Shown: positions 35,825-46,411 of the stretch, piece by piece | Layout: the number at the start of each line of letters is the position of its first letter | Position numbering within the stretch: position 1 is the first letter of the stretch | NCBI GenBank assembly: GCA_017465885.1 | Contig: JAFTVG010000002.1 | Span: 1-64,000, forward strand | From: Clostridia bacterium | GTDB taxonomy: Bacteria; Bacillota; Clostridia; Oscillospirales; CAG-272 | DNA: 64,000 nt | Direction of reading: 5' to 3' | The notes under the pieces: model-generated | The model's database searches: none | The model's input: the letters and a program-made list of their open reading frames with translations, nothing else | Told to the model about the DNA's origin: nothing | Translations under genes and position numbers: made by a program

Positions 35825-38072
35825 CTTTATCCTCCTTGGCGGAGGCAGGTGCCTGATAGCCGCAGTCCTTATCGTGGCAAACAAGCAGCTCCTTGGTCTT
35901 TTTGATGAAGAGCATCTTGCCGCACTCGGGGCAACGCTCCTTGGTGGGCAGATCCCAGGAGGAGAAGGAGCATTCGGGATAGCCTGAGCAGCTATAGAAG
36001 ATGCCCTTGTTTCTGCCGCGCTTGGACACCACTGTTTTGCCGCACAAAGGACAGCTCACGTCCAGCTCGTTTTGAGGCTGCTTGGTGTAGGTGCACTTGG
36101 GGTAGGCGGCGCAGGCAAAGAAGCTTCCGTAGCGTCCCTGGCGCATCACCATCGGTCCGCCGCACTTTTCGCAGGTCATTCCTGCCGCAGGCGCGGGGGC
36201 TTTGTCTTCCTTGGCACTCTTGCCGTCCTTGGCAAGCTGCTTGGTGTTTTTACAGTCGGGGTAGTTGGGGCAGGCGGCAAACTTGCCGAACCGCCCGTTT
36301 TTCACGATCATTCTGGCGCCGCACTTGTCGCAGATGATGTCGGTCTCCTCGGGGGGCAGCTCGATCTTCTTTTCGTCCGCCTCCTTCATTGCCTTGTCAA
36401 GGGTGGAGGCAAAGGGAGCGTAGAAGTCGTCGAGAATGCGGAGCATATCCTCTCTGCCGTTTTCGATTCCGTCAAGCTGCTCCTCCATCTGGGCGGTGAA
36501 GCCGTAGTCCACCACGTCGGCGAAGTTTTCCTTCATCAAATCGGTGGTCACGAATCCCATCTCAGTGGGAACGAGAGACTTGCCCTCGTGGGCAACGTAG
36601 CCTCTTTGAATGATGGTGGTCACGATGGTGGCAAAGGTGGAGGGGCGTCCGATGCCCTTTTCTTCAAGGAATTTTACAAGAGAGCCCTCGTTGAAGCGGG
36701 CAGGGGGCTCGGTGAAGTGCTGTTCGGGGCTGATAGAGCCGCAGGACAGATCCTGCTTTTCAAAGAGGTCGGGTAAAAGACCGTCGCTCTCGCCTTCCTC
36801 GGCGTTGTCCTCGTAAATGGTCAAGAAGCCCGTGAAGCGCAGAGCGCTTCCTGCCGACTTGAATTGGTAGCCGGCACATTCAAGATCCGCCGATACGGTG
36901 TCGTAACGGGCGGAAGACATCTGGCTTGCCAAAAATCTTGCCCAGATCAGTCTGTAGAGCTTATACTGATCGGCACTCACGTGTCCCTTGATCATTTCGG
37001 GGGTCTTTGCGGGATCGACGGGACGGATGGCTTCGTGGGCGTCCTGTGCGCCTGACTTGGTCTTATAGATCCTTCTTTGCTGAGGCAGGAACTCCTCGCC
37101 GTAGGTGGTGTGGATATAGCTGCTTGCCGCGGCGTATGCCTCGTCGGAGATACGCACCGAGTCGGTTCTCATATAGGTGATCAGACCGGTCGTTCCGCCC
37201 AGCGCACTGCCCAGATTCACGCCCTCGTAAAGCTCTTGCGCCACCTTCATGGTTTTGGAGGAGGAGAACCCTAACTTTCTGTGGGCATCCTGCTGAAGGG
37301 TGGAGGTGGTGAAGGGAGGAGCGGGATTGCGCAGCTTGACAGCCTTTTTCACGCCCGTTACGGTAAAGGGCTTTCCTGCCACCGCAGAAACCACTGCCAG
37401 CGCCTCCTGCTCGTTGTTCAAATCGGTCTTTTTGCCGTTTTCGCCGTAGAAGCGGGCAAGGAAGGAGCGGCCCTCCTCGGTGAACAGCTTTGCCGAAATG
37501 GTCCAGTATTCCTTGGGAATAAATGCCTTGATTTCTTCTTCTCTTTCCACGATGATGCGGGTGGCAACAGACTGCACTCTGCCTGCCGAAATGCCGCTTC
37601 TCACCGTCTTCCAAAGGTAGGGGGAGAGCTTATAGCCCACGATACGGTCAAGAATTCTTCTTGCCATCTGGGAATAGACCAGATTCATATCGATCTGGCG
37701 GGGCTTTTTGATCGCCGCCTTTACCGCGCTCTTCGTGACCTCGTTGAAGGTCACTCTTTTGACCTTTTTTTCGTCGATCTTTAAGGCAGTGGTCAGATGC
37801 CATGCGATCGCCTCGCCCTCACGGTCAGGGTCGGTTGCAAGATAAACGGTGGTTGCCTTTTTGGCTTCCTTTTGCAGCTCCTTGATCAGATCTCCCTTGC
37901 CGCGGATGTTGATGAAGTGGGGCTCGAAGCCGTTTTCCACGTCTACACCCAAGGAGGACTTGGGCAGGTCTCTGACGTGACCGACCGACGCCATGACCTT
38001 ATAGTTGGAGCCCAGATAGCTTTTTAAGTTGGTGGCTTTGGTGGGCGACTCGATAATTACCAGATTTGCCAT
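35817..38072 (-). CDS. topA: DNA topoisomerase I
   Basis: 751 residues. Type IA enzyme relaxing negative supercoils. Toprim domain at the N-terminus (VIIESPTKA), active Tyr in the YMRTDS context, and four C-terminal zinc-ribbon repeats from ~590 on (CDKC, CEKC, CPLC and CPEC motifs). There is no Shine-Dalgarno next to the ATG. The nearest AAAGGA lies ~25 nt upstream across a small ACGC/GCGT hairpin, which could bring it closer. Next to dprA as in many Firmicutes. Confidence 0.97.
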   Translation of the reverse strand: MANLVIIESPTKATNLKSYLGSNYKVMASVGHVRDLPKSSLGVDVENGFEPHFINIRGKGDLIKELQKEAKKATTVYLATDPDREGEAIAWHLTTALKIDEKKVKRVTFNEVTKSAVKAAIKKPRQIDMNLVYSQMARRILDRIVGYKLSPYLWKTVRSGISAGRVQSVATRIIVEREEEIKAFIPKEYWTISAKLFTEEGRSFLARFYGENGKKTDLNNEQEALAVVSAVAGKPFTVTGVKKAVKLRNPAPPFTTSTLQQDAHRKLGFSSSKTMKVAQELYEGVNLGSALGGTTGLITYMRTDSVRISDEAYAAASSYIHTTYGEEFLPQQRRIYKTKSGAQDAHEAIRPVDPAKTPEMIKGHVSADQYKLYRLIWARFLASQMSSARYDTVSADLECAGYQFKSAGSALRFTGFLTIYEDNAEEGESDGLLPDLFEKQDLSCGSISPEQHFTEPPARFNEGSLVKFLEEKGIGRPSTFATIVTTIIQRGYVAHEGKSLVPTEMGFVTTDLMKENFADVVDYGFTAQMEEQLDGIENGREDMLRILDDFYAPFASTLDKAMKEADEKKIELPPEETDIICDKCGARMIVKNGRFGKFAACPNYPDCKNTKQLAKDGKSAKEDKAPAPAAGMTCEKCGGPMVMRQGRYGSFFACAAYPKCTYTKQPQNELDVSCPLCGKTVVSKRGRNKGIFYSCSGYPECSFSSWDLPTKERCPECGKMLFIKKTKELLVCHDKDCGYQAPASAKEDKGE

Positions 38073-38206
38073 AGAGGTGTTTTACGCTGAAAAGCGTTCC
38101 TTTCTTTCGTGTATCGGGGCGGCGGGAAAGCGCATCCGTCTGCCCCCGACGGATGCCCGCGTGTTTTTCGGGAATGGGTGTGCGTCTTCTTTTGGGACGC
38201 GGGACG

Positions 38207-39529
38207 TCATTTCAGCAGGAATCTGCCGCCCGGCAGGGCTGAAACGTATCCTCTGATCTCTAAAATGGTCAGGGTGGTCATGACCGAGGAGATGGGTGCG
38301 CCGCTTTTTTCGCAAAGCTGATCGGCGCTGAGTGCACCTTCCGCCTCCTCAAGCAGGTCAAGGAGCTTTAATGTCAGCTCGTTTGCCCCTGCGGGACGGG
38401 GTCTTGCCTCTTTCTTCTGCTCTGCCTCGGGTGCGGGCTTTTTCATTTCCTCTTTGGGGGAAGCGGCAGGCTCCCGTTCTTTTGAGGAAGACGGCTCTAT
38501 TTTGGAAGCGCTCTTTGGGGATTTCGAGGAAGCTTCGGTATTGTCTGCCGTTTTGGGCGTGCCGCCGCGCTTGCCCGTGGGTCTGGGATAGGGAGAGAGG
38601 ACGATATCGGGATGATAGATGGGGATGCGCTCGATGAAGATCTTGTGGGGATAAAGCAGACTGTAGTCTGCAAGCAGGTCGCAGGCGTCGGTGACGGGAA
38701 GCGCACCCTCCTTCAAAAGGGCGTTGGTTCCCTCGCTGTTTTGCTCGCCCACCATACCGGGCAGGGCAAACAGATCTCTGCCTTGGGACAGGGCGCATCT
38801 TGCGGTGATCAGCGCACCGCTCTGTTTATCCGCCTCGATGACCAGCGTGCCCTGAGACAGTCCGCTGATGATGCGGTTGCGGATGGGGAAGGAGCTTCTT
38901 GAGGGACGGGAGCCGGGCTTATACTCGCTGATGACCAGTCCTCTTTTCTCGATCTGCTCCATCAGCTCAAAATTTTCCTTAGGATAGGTGATGTCGATCC
39001 CGCAGCCAAGGACAGCCACGGTGTCTGCTCCCGCGTCCAGCGCTCCTTGGTGGCAGACGGCGTCCACTCCTGCGGCAAGCCCCGACACCACCACCGCTCC
39101 GGCACAGCCAAGGTCGTGGCAGATGGTGTAGGCAGAGCGCTTTCCGTATTCGGTGATGCGCCTGGTGCCCACGGCGGCGATGAGCAGGTTGTCGTTGAGG
39201 TCCACGTCCTTTCCCTTGCAGTAAAGAAGGACGGGTCTTTTGCCGATGCGCTTTAAGCGCTGAGGGAAGGCAGGATCGTCGTATGCAAGGATCCTTACCC
39301 CGTGGTCGTTACACCAGAAGAGGATCTTGCGCGCTTCCTCCGAGCCTTTTTTGAGCAGTCTTGCCTTGACCTCCTCCGAAAGATCCAGCTTCTCGTAGTC
39401 CTCTTTTCCTGCTTCATAGATCTTTTGCGCATTTTCGTCGAAATATTCAAGCAAAACGTCAGACGCCTTGCTTCCCGGCGAAACGCACAGGCTCAGCCAG
39501 ATCCAATATAAGATATGCGATCGTGCCAT
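38207..39529 (-). CDS. dprA: DNA-processing protein DprA
   Basis: 440 residues. Single-strand DNA-binding loader of RecA in natural transformation, widely conserved. Rossmann fold with SGLAAGVDAVCHQGAL, GCGIDITYP and FPIRNRIISGLSQG. A ~60-residue Ser/Glu/Lys/Pro linker (~315-375) and a C-terminal winged-helix domain with the DprA tail pattern follow. Start at ATG 39529 after AAAGGAG. Confidence 0.95.
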   Translation of the reverse strand: MARSHILYWIWLSLCVSPGSKASDVLLEYFDENAQKIYEAGKEDYEKLDLSEEVKARLLKKGSEEARKILFWCNDHGVRILAYDDPAFPQRLKRIGKRPVLLYCKGKDVDLNDNLLIAAVGTRRITEYGKRSAYTICHDLGCAGAVVVSGLAAGVDAVCHQGALDAGADTVAVLGCGIDITYPKENFELMEQIEKRGLVISEYKPGSRPSRSSFPIRNRIISGLSQGTLVIEADKQSGALITARCALSQGRDLFALPGMVGEQNSEGTNALLKEGALPVTDACDLLADYSLLYPHKIFIERIPIYHPDIVLSPYPRPTGKRGGTPKTADNTEASSKSPKSASKIEPSSSKEREPAASPKEEMKKPAPEAEQKKEARPRPAGANELTLKLLDLLEEAEGALSADQLCEKSGAPISSVMTTLTILEIRGYVSALPGGRFLLK

Positions 39530-39566
39530 AAGAAGCTCCTTTCGGTGAAGATAACCGTGTGTTACT

Positions 39567-40388
39567 TTAATCGACCCTGGTTGCAAAGCGGCTGTAAAGC
39601 AGAACGGAGGCGGCAATAGAGGCGTTCAAGGACTCCGCCCTTTCGGTCATGGGGATGAACACGGTGCCGCTGCAGCAATCGATCAGGTCTTTCGGCAGGC
39701 CGTGCCCCTCGTTGCCCACCAAGAAGCAGCAGGCATCCTCTGTCTTCAGCTTATGAAGTCCCACGGCTCTTCTGTCAAGGGCGGCGGCGTATACGCCCAC
39801 GCCCTGCTCCTTGAGTGCTCCTACCGTGCCCTCCGCGTCCTTTACCACCGTTACGGGGCAGTCAAAGAGGGTCCCCATAGAGGCGCGGACGGTCTTGGGT
39901 GAATAAAGATCTGCGCAGTCTTCGCTTAAGATCAGCCCGTCGCATCCAAAGGCGGAGGCAGAGCGGATCACCGTCCCAAGGTTGCCGGGGTCGCGCAGAG
40001 ATACTGCCATAAGCAGGGTGGGATCCTGCTTTGCAAAATCTGAGGGTTTATTATATATTGTAGCAAATTTATGATATTTGTCAATAGTTTTTGCAATGCA
40101 AAATAGCCCTTCGGGCGATTTTTCTTCGGTGAGCTTGTCATAAACGCTGTCGTTTACCAAAAAAACGCGGCATCCCTCGGGCAGCCGTCCGAGAAGTTCG
40201 GGGCAGGGCAGAGCCTTTTGCAGGGCGAAGACGGTCACAAGAGGGACGCGCCGCTTCACCGCCTCCTCAAAAAGCTTTTTTCCCTCGAAGAAAAAAAGAC
40301 CCCGTTCCTTTCTGGTTTTTTTGTCCTTCAAGGCAACCGCCTCGGTGATCTTGGGATTTTGTCTGCTGGTAATGAGTTCAAAATTCAT
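39567..40388 (-). CDS. SpoU/TrmH-family RNA 2'-O-methyltransferase
   Basis: 273 residues. The N-terminal substrate-binding part is followed by the SPOUT knot: SLRDPGNLGTVIRSA, LILSEDCADLY, and VGNEGHGLP with SLNASIAASVLL. The start ATG at 40388 follows GAGGGG. A ~14-residue AT-rich stretch (IDKYHKFATIYNK, about 102-116) sits between the two domains and contains a consensus promoter on the coding strand (40057-40084). It lies 88 nt downstream of rplT with a terminator between. Target nucleotide unknown. Confidence 0.92.
   Translation of the reverse strand: MNFELITSRQNPKITEAVALKDKKTRKERGLFFFEGKKLFEEAVKRRVPLVTVFALQKALPCPELLGRLPEGCRVFLVNDSVYDKLTEEKSPEGLFCIAKTIDKYHKFATIYNKPSDFAKQDPTLLMAVSLRDPGNLGTVIRSASAFGCDGLILSEDCADLYSPKTVRASMGTLFDCPVTVVKDAEGTVGALKEQGVGVYAAALDRRAVGLHKLKTEDACCFLVGNEGHGLPKDLIDCCSGTVFIPMTERAESLNASIAASVLLYSRFATRVD
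40057..40084 (-). promoter_or_regulatory. Promoter inside the SpoU methyltransferase gene
   Basis: Minus strand TTGACA (40084-40079), 16-nt spacer, TACAAT (40062-40057), in an AT-rich island within otherwise GC-rich coding sequence. It points towards dprA and topA. Confidence 0.6.
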
Positions 40389-40430
40389 ATTTTCCCCTCG
40401 TTTCGGGCTTTTTCTTTCGATGTCCGTAAA

Positions 40431-40470
40431 CAAAACTACGGGGTCAGCGCAAAAGGGCGCCAACCCCGGA
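40431..40470 (-). terminator. Terminator of the infC-rpmI-rplT operon
   Basis: Stem CGGGGT..GCGC / GCGC..ACCCCG with loop CCTTTT, followed on the minus strand by TAGTTTTGTTT. A moderate T tract may allow read-through into the methyltransferase gene. Confidence 0.7.
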
Positions 40471-40476
40471 CGTTTA

Positions 40477-40830
40477 TTACAGTGCAGCCTTTGCGGTAGC
40501 AACCAGAGATGCGAATGCTTCCTTGTCGGAAACAGCCAGCTCAGCCAGCATCTTTCTGTTCATGGTCACGCCTGCCTTCTTCAGACCGTGCATGAACTGA
40601 GAGTAGTTGATGCCGTTTACCTTTGCCTGAGCAGAGATTCTGGTGATCCACAGAGCGCGGAAATCTCTCTTCTTCAGCTTTCTGCCTACGTAAGCGTAGT
40701 TGCCGCTCTTCATTACGGCCTGCTTAGCCATCTTGAAGTGCTTGCTCTTGGCACCCCAGTAACCCTTAGCGGCCTTTAAAACTTTATTTCTTCTCTTGCG
40801 CGTCATCATTGCGCCTTTTACTCTTGCCAT
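40477..40830 (-). CDS. rplT: Large ribosomal subunit protein bL20
   Basis: 117 residues, full length, starting [16 protein letters not shown] with [15 protein letters not shown] in the middle. Essential for early 50S assembly, and in many bacteria a translational or transcriptional autoregulator of its own operon. The L20-type leader upstream of infC suggests that is so here. AGGAGG before ATG. Confidence 0.98.
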   Translation of the reverse strand: MARVKGAMMTRKRRNKVLKAAKGYWGAKSKHFKMAKQAVMKSGNYAYVGRKLKKRDFRALWITRISAQAKVNGINYSQFMHGLKKAGVTMNRKMLAELAVSDKEAFASLVATAKAAL

Positions 40831-40872
40831 TTCAATATCCTCCTATCAAACTTTAAAAAAACTCGGAACGAA

Positions 40873-41070
40873 TTAGAACTTCTGGATCAGCGTCTTGATT
40901 GCGGGAGCCATAGACTCGCTCAGGTAAGCGCCTTTTCTTAAAGCCATCTTACGCTTTGCAGTCTTGATACCCAGCTTGTGACGACGATGGGAGTGGTTCA
41001 TCTTTACTTTTCCCGACTTGGTCAGAGAAAATCTCTTGGCAGAAGCCTTGTGCGTTTTGATCTTTTGCAT
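40873..41070 (-). CDS. rpmI: Large ribosomal subunit protein bL35
   Basis: 65 residues with KTHKASAKRFSLTKSGKVK at the start and RHKLGIKTAKRKMALRKG in the middle, a complete bL35. Middle gene of infC-rpmI-rplT, 101 nt after infC and 42 nt before rplT. Confidence 0.98.
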   Translation of the reverse strand: MQKIKTHKASAKRFSLTKSGKVKMNHSHRRHKLGIKTAKRKMALRKGAYLSESMAPAIKTLIQKF

Positions 41071-41171
41071 AGCTTTGATCCCCTTTCAACGATCTTGTTT
41101 TTACTGTGGAATTTTTAACTTTATCTGTTCGCGCGATTCTCGCGCGGTGGGTAACGGATGATGCCTTGCGC

Positions 41172-41717
41172 TTATTTCTTCAGCGGCACGATGAACATGG
41201 TCAGCGTTCTTCCCTCAAGCACCGGCTTCTTGTCCACGCTTCCCACGTCTGCAAGCACGCCTGCAAAGCGCTCAAGCAGCTCCAGACCGATCTCCTGGTG
41301 CGCCATCTGGCGTCCCTTGAATCGGATGGCAACGCGCACCTTGTCGCCGTCGGTAAGGAAGCGGCGGGCGTGATTTGCCTTGGTGTTGAAGTCGTTGGTG
41401 TCGATGCGGCAGGAAAGCTGAACCTCCTTGATGTCCATTTTCTGCTGCTTTTTTCTGTTTTCCTTCTCTTTTTTGTCGCGCTCAAAGCAGAACTTGCCGT
41501 AGTCCATAATTCTGCAAACGGGCACCTCGCCCTTGTCGGACATCAGAACCAGATCCATATCCTTGTCGTATGCAAGGTCCAAAGCCGCGGAAAGCGGGAT
41601 CACACCGATCTGTTCGTTGTCCTGCGCGATCACGCGGACGTTCGTGTTGTAGGAGATACCGGGCAGACGCACGATCTCCTCGTTGATGCTCATGTCCTTA
41701 GAAGATTTGGGTTTGAT
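41172..41717 (-). CDS. infC: Translation initiation factor IF-3, probable AUC start codon
   Basis: Binds the 30S subunit and discriminates against non-AUG initiation. The product shows SINEEI, MDYGKF, RIDTNDFNTKANHARRFL and VRVAIRFKGR. The only ATG (41693) has no usable ribosome binding site, its AAGGA being one base away. In contrast GAGGTGA at 41730-41724 sits 6 nt before an in-frame ATC at 41717-41715, giving KPKSSKDMSINEEI and 181 residues. Rare start codons are the classical autoregulatory device of infC (AUU in E. coli and B. subtilis), so AUC is the better reading. From the ATG the protein would be 173 residues. Confidence 0.93.
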   Translation of the reverse strand: MKPKSSKDMSINEEIVRLPGISYNTNVRVIAQDNEQIGVIPLSAALDLAYDKDMDLVLMSDKGEVPVCRIMDYGKFCFERDKKEKENRKKQQKMDIKEVQLSCRIDTNDFNTKANHARRFLTDGDKVRVAIRFKGRQMAHQEIGLELLERFAGVLADVGSVDKKPVLEGRTLTMFIVPLKK

Positions 41718-41866
41718 TGAAAATCACCTCTTTCGAAAATAAAAAAGCGCATGGAAAGACTCTCCACGCACGAAAATAAGCCCAATACATCGGGGCAGTT
41801 CGGTGATATCAACCGTCCGTGACCTGTTGTCCGGAGGTGAGAGTGGAGACTCTTCTTCTTTGTCCT
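41718..41866 (-). ncRNA. L20-type leader with attenuator upstream of infC
   Basis: The ~150-nt 5' leader contains a terminator hairpin (minus strand GTGCGTGGA / TTCCATGCGC, 41771-41747) followed by TTTTTT. Upstream, GAGTCTCCAC is complementary, with one mismatch, to the terminator's 5' arm and could form the anti-terminator. Position and logic match the known L20 leader of Firmicutes, where L20 binds and favours termination. The binding structure itself was not modelled. Confidence 0.6.
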
Positions 41867-41871
41867 TGAAG

Positions 41872-41900
41872 ACTATACCACAAAAAAACGTCCTTGTCAA
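41872..41900 (-). promoter_or_regulatory. Sigma-A promoter of infC-rpmI-rplT
   Basis: Minus strand TTGACA (41900-41895), 17-nt spacer, TATAGT (41877-41872). Confidence 0.88.
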
Positions 41901-42002
41901 TACTTTTTTTAAAAAAAACGAAGAAAAGTCGGCGAACGTCTTTGAAAATGGGTGAAAAATGGGCAAAACGGGTGTTTTGGGGGCGTAAAACCGCTTTTTT
42001 CC

Positions 42003-42032
42003 TTGACAAAGGCGGCGGCAGGATGCTATAAT
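42003..42032 (+). promoter_or_regulatory. Sigma-A promoter of gatCAB
   Basis: TTGACA at 42003-42008, 18-nt spacer, TATAAT at 42027-42032. Confidence 0.88.
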
Positions 42033-42102
42033 TGAAAAAATGCTCCGCGGGAAGGCAGGCAAGAGCCGTCCCCAACGCGTGAGCCTGAAAGGAGGGCAGG
42101 GG

Positions 42103-42411
42103 ATGCCATTTGAAAAAGAAGAGCTTTTTAAGAGAGAAGAGCTTGAAAAAACGGCGGAGCTTTGCCGTGTTTTTTTGACCGAGGAAGAAAAGCGGGCACT
42201 TGAAGAGGAGCTGGCTCCCTTCCTGCTCATGGCACGCGCCCTTTCCGATCTGCCCGATCAGGAGGTGTTTGAGGAAGCACAGCCGTCGGCAAAAGTCAGA
42301 GAGGACGCGGTGAAGGAAAGCCTTCAAAGAGCGCGCCTTCTTTCCTGCGCCCCCGAGCAAGGCGAGGGCTTTTTCCTCTTTTCAAAAAAGGAGGAGCAAA
42401 AAGGGATATGA
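42103..42411 (+). CDS. gatC: Aspartyl/glutamyl-tRNA amidotransferase subunit C
   Basis: 102 residues, small belt subunit stabilising GatA-GatB. N-terminal helical LTEEEKRALEEEL and the C-terminal VREDAVKESL...APEQGEGFF pattern are typical. Start at the ATG after AAAGGAGGG; an upstream in-frame ATG has no binding site. TGA overlaps the gatA ATG. Confidence 0.92.
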   Translation: MPFEKEELFKREELEKTAELCRVFLTEEEKRALEEELAPFLLMARALSDLPDQEVFEEAQPSAKVREDAVKESLQRARLLSCAPEQGEGFFLFSKKEEQKGI

Positions 42412-43843
42412 AAAGAGAGCTTACCCGTCTGACGGTGAAGGAGATGGCGCAGGGCTTGAAAAAGAGAGAGTTCTCCTGCTTTGAGCTGACCGGCGCCCAT
42501 CTTGACGCCATTGCAAAAAAAGACGAAGAAATCGGCGCCTATCTGACGGTCTGTGCCGAAAATGCAAAGGAGCGTGCCCTTGCGCTGGATGCTCTCGGCA
42601 AGGAACAGCCGGCCGGCGCCCCCCTTTACGGCGTGCCCTACGCCCTAAAGGACAACATCTGCACCGCAGGGATCAGAACCACCTGCGCTTCAAAAATGCT
42701 GGAGGACTTCGCCCCTCCTTACGACGCCACGGTGGAAAAGCGGTTAAAGGCTGCGGGCGGCGTGCTTCTTGGCAAGACCAATATGGACGAATTCGGGATG
42801 GGCAGCACCACCGAGTATTCTGCCCTTCAAAAAACGCTCAACCCCATCGCGCCCGACTTCGTGCCGGGGGGCTCATCCGGAGGATCTGCCGCGGCGGTGG
42901 CTGCCCATGAAGCGCCCTACGCCCTCGGGTCGGACACGGGCGGGTCGGTCAGACTCCCCGCCGCCTATTGCGGTCTGGTGGGCTTGAAGCCGAGCTATGG
43001 CGCCCTTTCCCGCTATGGGCTGGTGGCGTTTGCCTCTTCCCTTGAGCAGGTGGGGGTGCTTTCAAGAGGTGTTTACGAAAACGCCGCCGCCTTTCTGACC
43101 CTTCTTGGCGAGGACGAAAAGGACGCCACCTCCCGCGCTTTTCCCCCTTTTGATCTTGAACGGACAGAGCAGGCGGGGGTGAAGGGTCTGCGCATCGCTC
43201 TTCTCCGTCCCTTTTTTGAAAAGGGGGTGGATCCTCGTGTGGCACAGGGCGTGCTTGACGCCGCCAAAACCTTGGAGCATATGGGGGCGCAGGTGACCTT
43301 TTGCCCGCTTACCCCGCCCGAGCACAGTCTTGCGGCATATTACGTGATCTCCTCTGCCGAGGCATCCTCCAATCTTGCCCGCTTTGACGGCGTCAGGTTC
43401 GGAAAACGCTGCGAAAAAGGGGACAGTCTTGAAGAAAGCTACGCCTTTTCAAGGGGCGAGGGCTTTGGCAAAGAGGTGAAAAAGAGAGTGCTTTTCGGGG
43501 GCTACGTGCTTTCTGCAGGGCAGATCGACCGCTATTATCATAAGGCAAGAGCCGTTGCGGCGGCGTTGAAGAGCGAGGTGACCTCCCTTTTTGAAGACTT
43601 CGACCTCCTTCTTTGCCCCACCGCTCCATCTCTTCCTCCAAAAAGGGGAGAGTATCCCCCGACCAATGCCTACGGGCAGGATCTTTGCACCGTTCTTGCA
43701 AATCTCACGGGACTCCCCGCCCTTTGTCTGCCCTGCGGAAGGACAATGGAGGGCTTGCCCCTCTCGCTTCAGCTTTTGGCACCTATGGGCAGAGAGGATC
43801 TGCTTTACCGTGCCGCCTTTGCCTATGAAGGGGAGGAGAAAAA

Positions 43844-43847
<4 letters not shown>
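42408..43847 (+). CDS. gatA: Aspartyl/glutamyl-tRNA amidotransferase subunit A
   Basis: 479 residues. Amidase that frees ammonia from glutamine for transamidation of mischarged tRNA. Lys in YALKDNIC and the GGSSGGSAAAVAA / GSDTGGSVRLPA segments provide the Ser-cisSer-Lys triad. Overlaps its neighbours by 4 nt on both sides (ATGA). Confidence 0.97.
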
Positions 43848-45256
<1,409 letters not shown>

Positions 45257-45257
45257 A

Positions 45258-45296
45258 AAATGCCGTCTTGATCTTGTGATCAAGACGGCGTTTTTC
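45258..45296. terminator. Bidirectional terminator between gatB and the lipoprotein gene
   Basis: Stem TGCCGTCTTGATC / GATCAAGACGGCG with T runs on both sides, serving two convergent units. Confidence 0.88.
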
Positions 45297-46215
45297 ATCT
45301 TTCAAAAAAGTCATGGTGTACGTTAAGCTCAATGCGGGTATGGGGTGCGGTGACGGTGAGCATATATCCGTTTGCAGAGCCGAGATAGCTGAGCTTGACT
45401 GTTTTGCTCTCTCCCTTTTTTAGCGAAAGGATGGTGTCTGCGCCCCCCAGAACGACGTCGTCGCTTTCGTCGCTTTTTACGGCAATTCCGGCGTTTTGTA
45501 CCTCCTCCAAGGCGTATACGGTCAGGGTGATCTCGTCAATGGGACAGCCTTGTTCTTGCTTTTGGCTGCGCTTTAAGTCGGTCACGGCGATCTTTAAGGG
45601 GGAGGGCATCTTCAATACACGGTTGACGGTCAGCCCGTCCTTTGCCGTTCCCCGATAGCTATCGTAAGGAAAGTAAAAAAAGGCGTTAAAAAGAAGACTG
45701 TGAAGCGCTGATACATCGGGTGTCTGCCACCCCTCTCCCTCGCCCAAAAACGCATCTACAAGGACGGGGATATCGTGAAAGCGGTAAAGGCGGTCTTCGG
45801 CGTCAAGAGAGAGAAAAAAGGTGTGGGGCTTTGCGGGAAGAGTTTCTGCGGTGAACTCTTCAAAGGGACGGTCGCTGAGTGCAGGCTCTCTTTGGAAGGC
45901 AGTTTCAAGCTTTTCTGAATCGAGAAACGCCTTTGCGATCACTCCTGCAAGATAGCCGTCGATCACCTTTTTTTCAAGGACGAGCGACCGACTTCCCATC
46001 CCCACGTGCTTTTCGTAGTAGTACCACAGGGTCACGCTGCCCTCGTAATCGGGAAAGACCTCTTCAAGGGGGAAGTGCGATGGCAGGAAGACCGAGGGAT
46101 CCTCTGCCAAGGAGGGCGGGGCTGAAGGGGGCTTTGGGGGCAGGGTGTGCCCATTTTCGCAGGAGGAGAGGCAGAATAGCAAAAGAAATAGCAAGAAAGA
46201 TACGATTCTTTTCAT
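45295..46215 (-). CDS. Lipoprotein, function unknown
   Basis: 306 residues starting MKRIVSF with lipobox LSSC (Cys19). Start at ATG 46215 after AAAGGAG; the frame stays open ~250 nt further upstream but without signal peptide logic. A short Pro/Ser linker is followed by a mixed alpha/beta domain and, in the last ~110 residues, a beta-sandwich-like segment (KKGESKTVKLSYLG). I see no catalytic motif and do not recognise the family. It stands alone between a terminator and the repeat-rich intergenic region. No promoter could be placed. Confidence 0.78.
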   Translation of the reverse strand: MKRIVSFLLFLLLFCLSSCENGHTLPPKPPSAPPSLAEDPSVFLPSHFPLEEVFPDYEGSVTLWYYYEKHVGMGSRSLVLEKKVIDGYLAGVIAKAFLDSEKLETAFQREPALSDRPFEEFTAETLPAKPHTFFLSLDAEDRLYRFHDIPVLVDAFLGEGEGWQTPDVSALHSLLFNAFFYFPYDSYRGTAKDGLTVNRVLKMPSPLKIAVTDLKRSQKQEQGCPIDEITLTVYALEEVQNAGIAVKSDESDDVVLGGADTILSLKKGESKTVKLSYLGSANGYMLTVTAPHTRIELNVHHDFFER

Positions 46216-46352
46216 ATCACGAAGCTCCTTTCTGTTCGTTTTGAATTGTCCTTCACCCATATAAACACTCTTTTTTTCTTTTGGTTGCATCTTTACGTAA
46301 AAAGCCTTGAATCTTTTCTCTGTTATTCTTAACGGAGAAATGGCAGACACAT

Positions 46353-46390
46353 AAAAATTGGCAGAGACATTGTTTTCTCTGCCAATTTGT
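46353..46390. repeat. Perfect 13-bp inverted repeat
   Basis: AAATTGGCAGAGA / TCTCTGCCAATTT with an 8-nt loop. On the minus strand it is followed by TTTTT, so it could stop transcription entering from the right towards the lipoprotein gene. Confidence 0.6.
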
Positions 46391-46411
46391 GTTATAATAG
46401 GGCTATAGGAA

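Noticed and set aside
38134..38165. Terminator between dprA and topA
   Set aside because: GCATCCGTC/GACGGATGC forms a hairpin but there is no T run on the minus strand, so it was not called.
42040..42102. Upstream ATG for gatC
   Set aside because: In frame, but it lies ~8 nt after the -10 box, has no ribosome binding site, and the added residues are not GatC-like.
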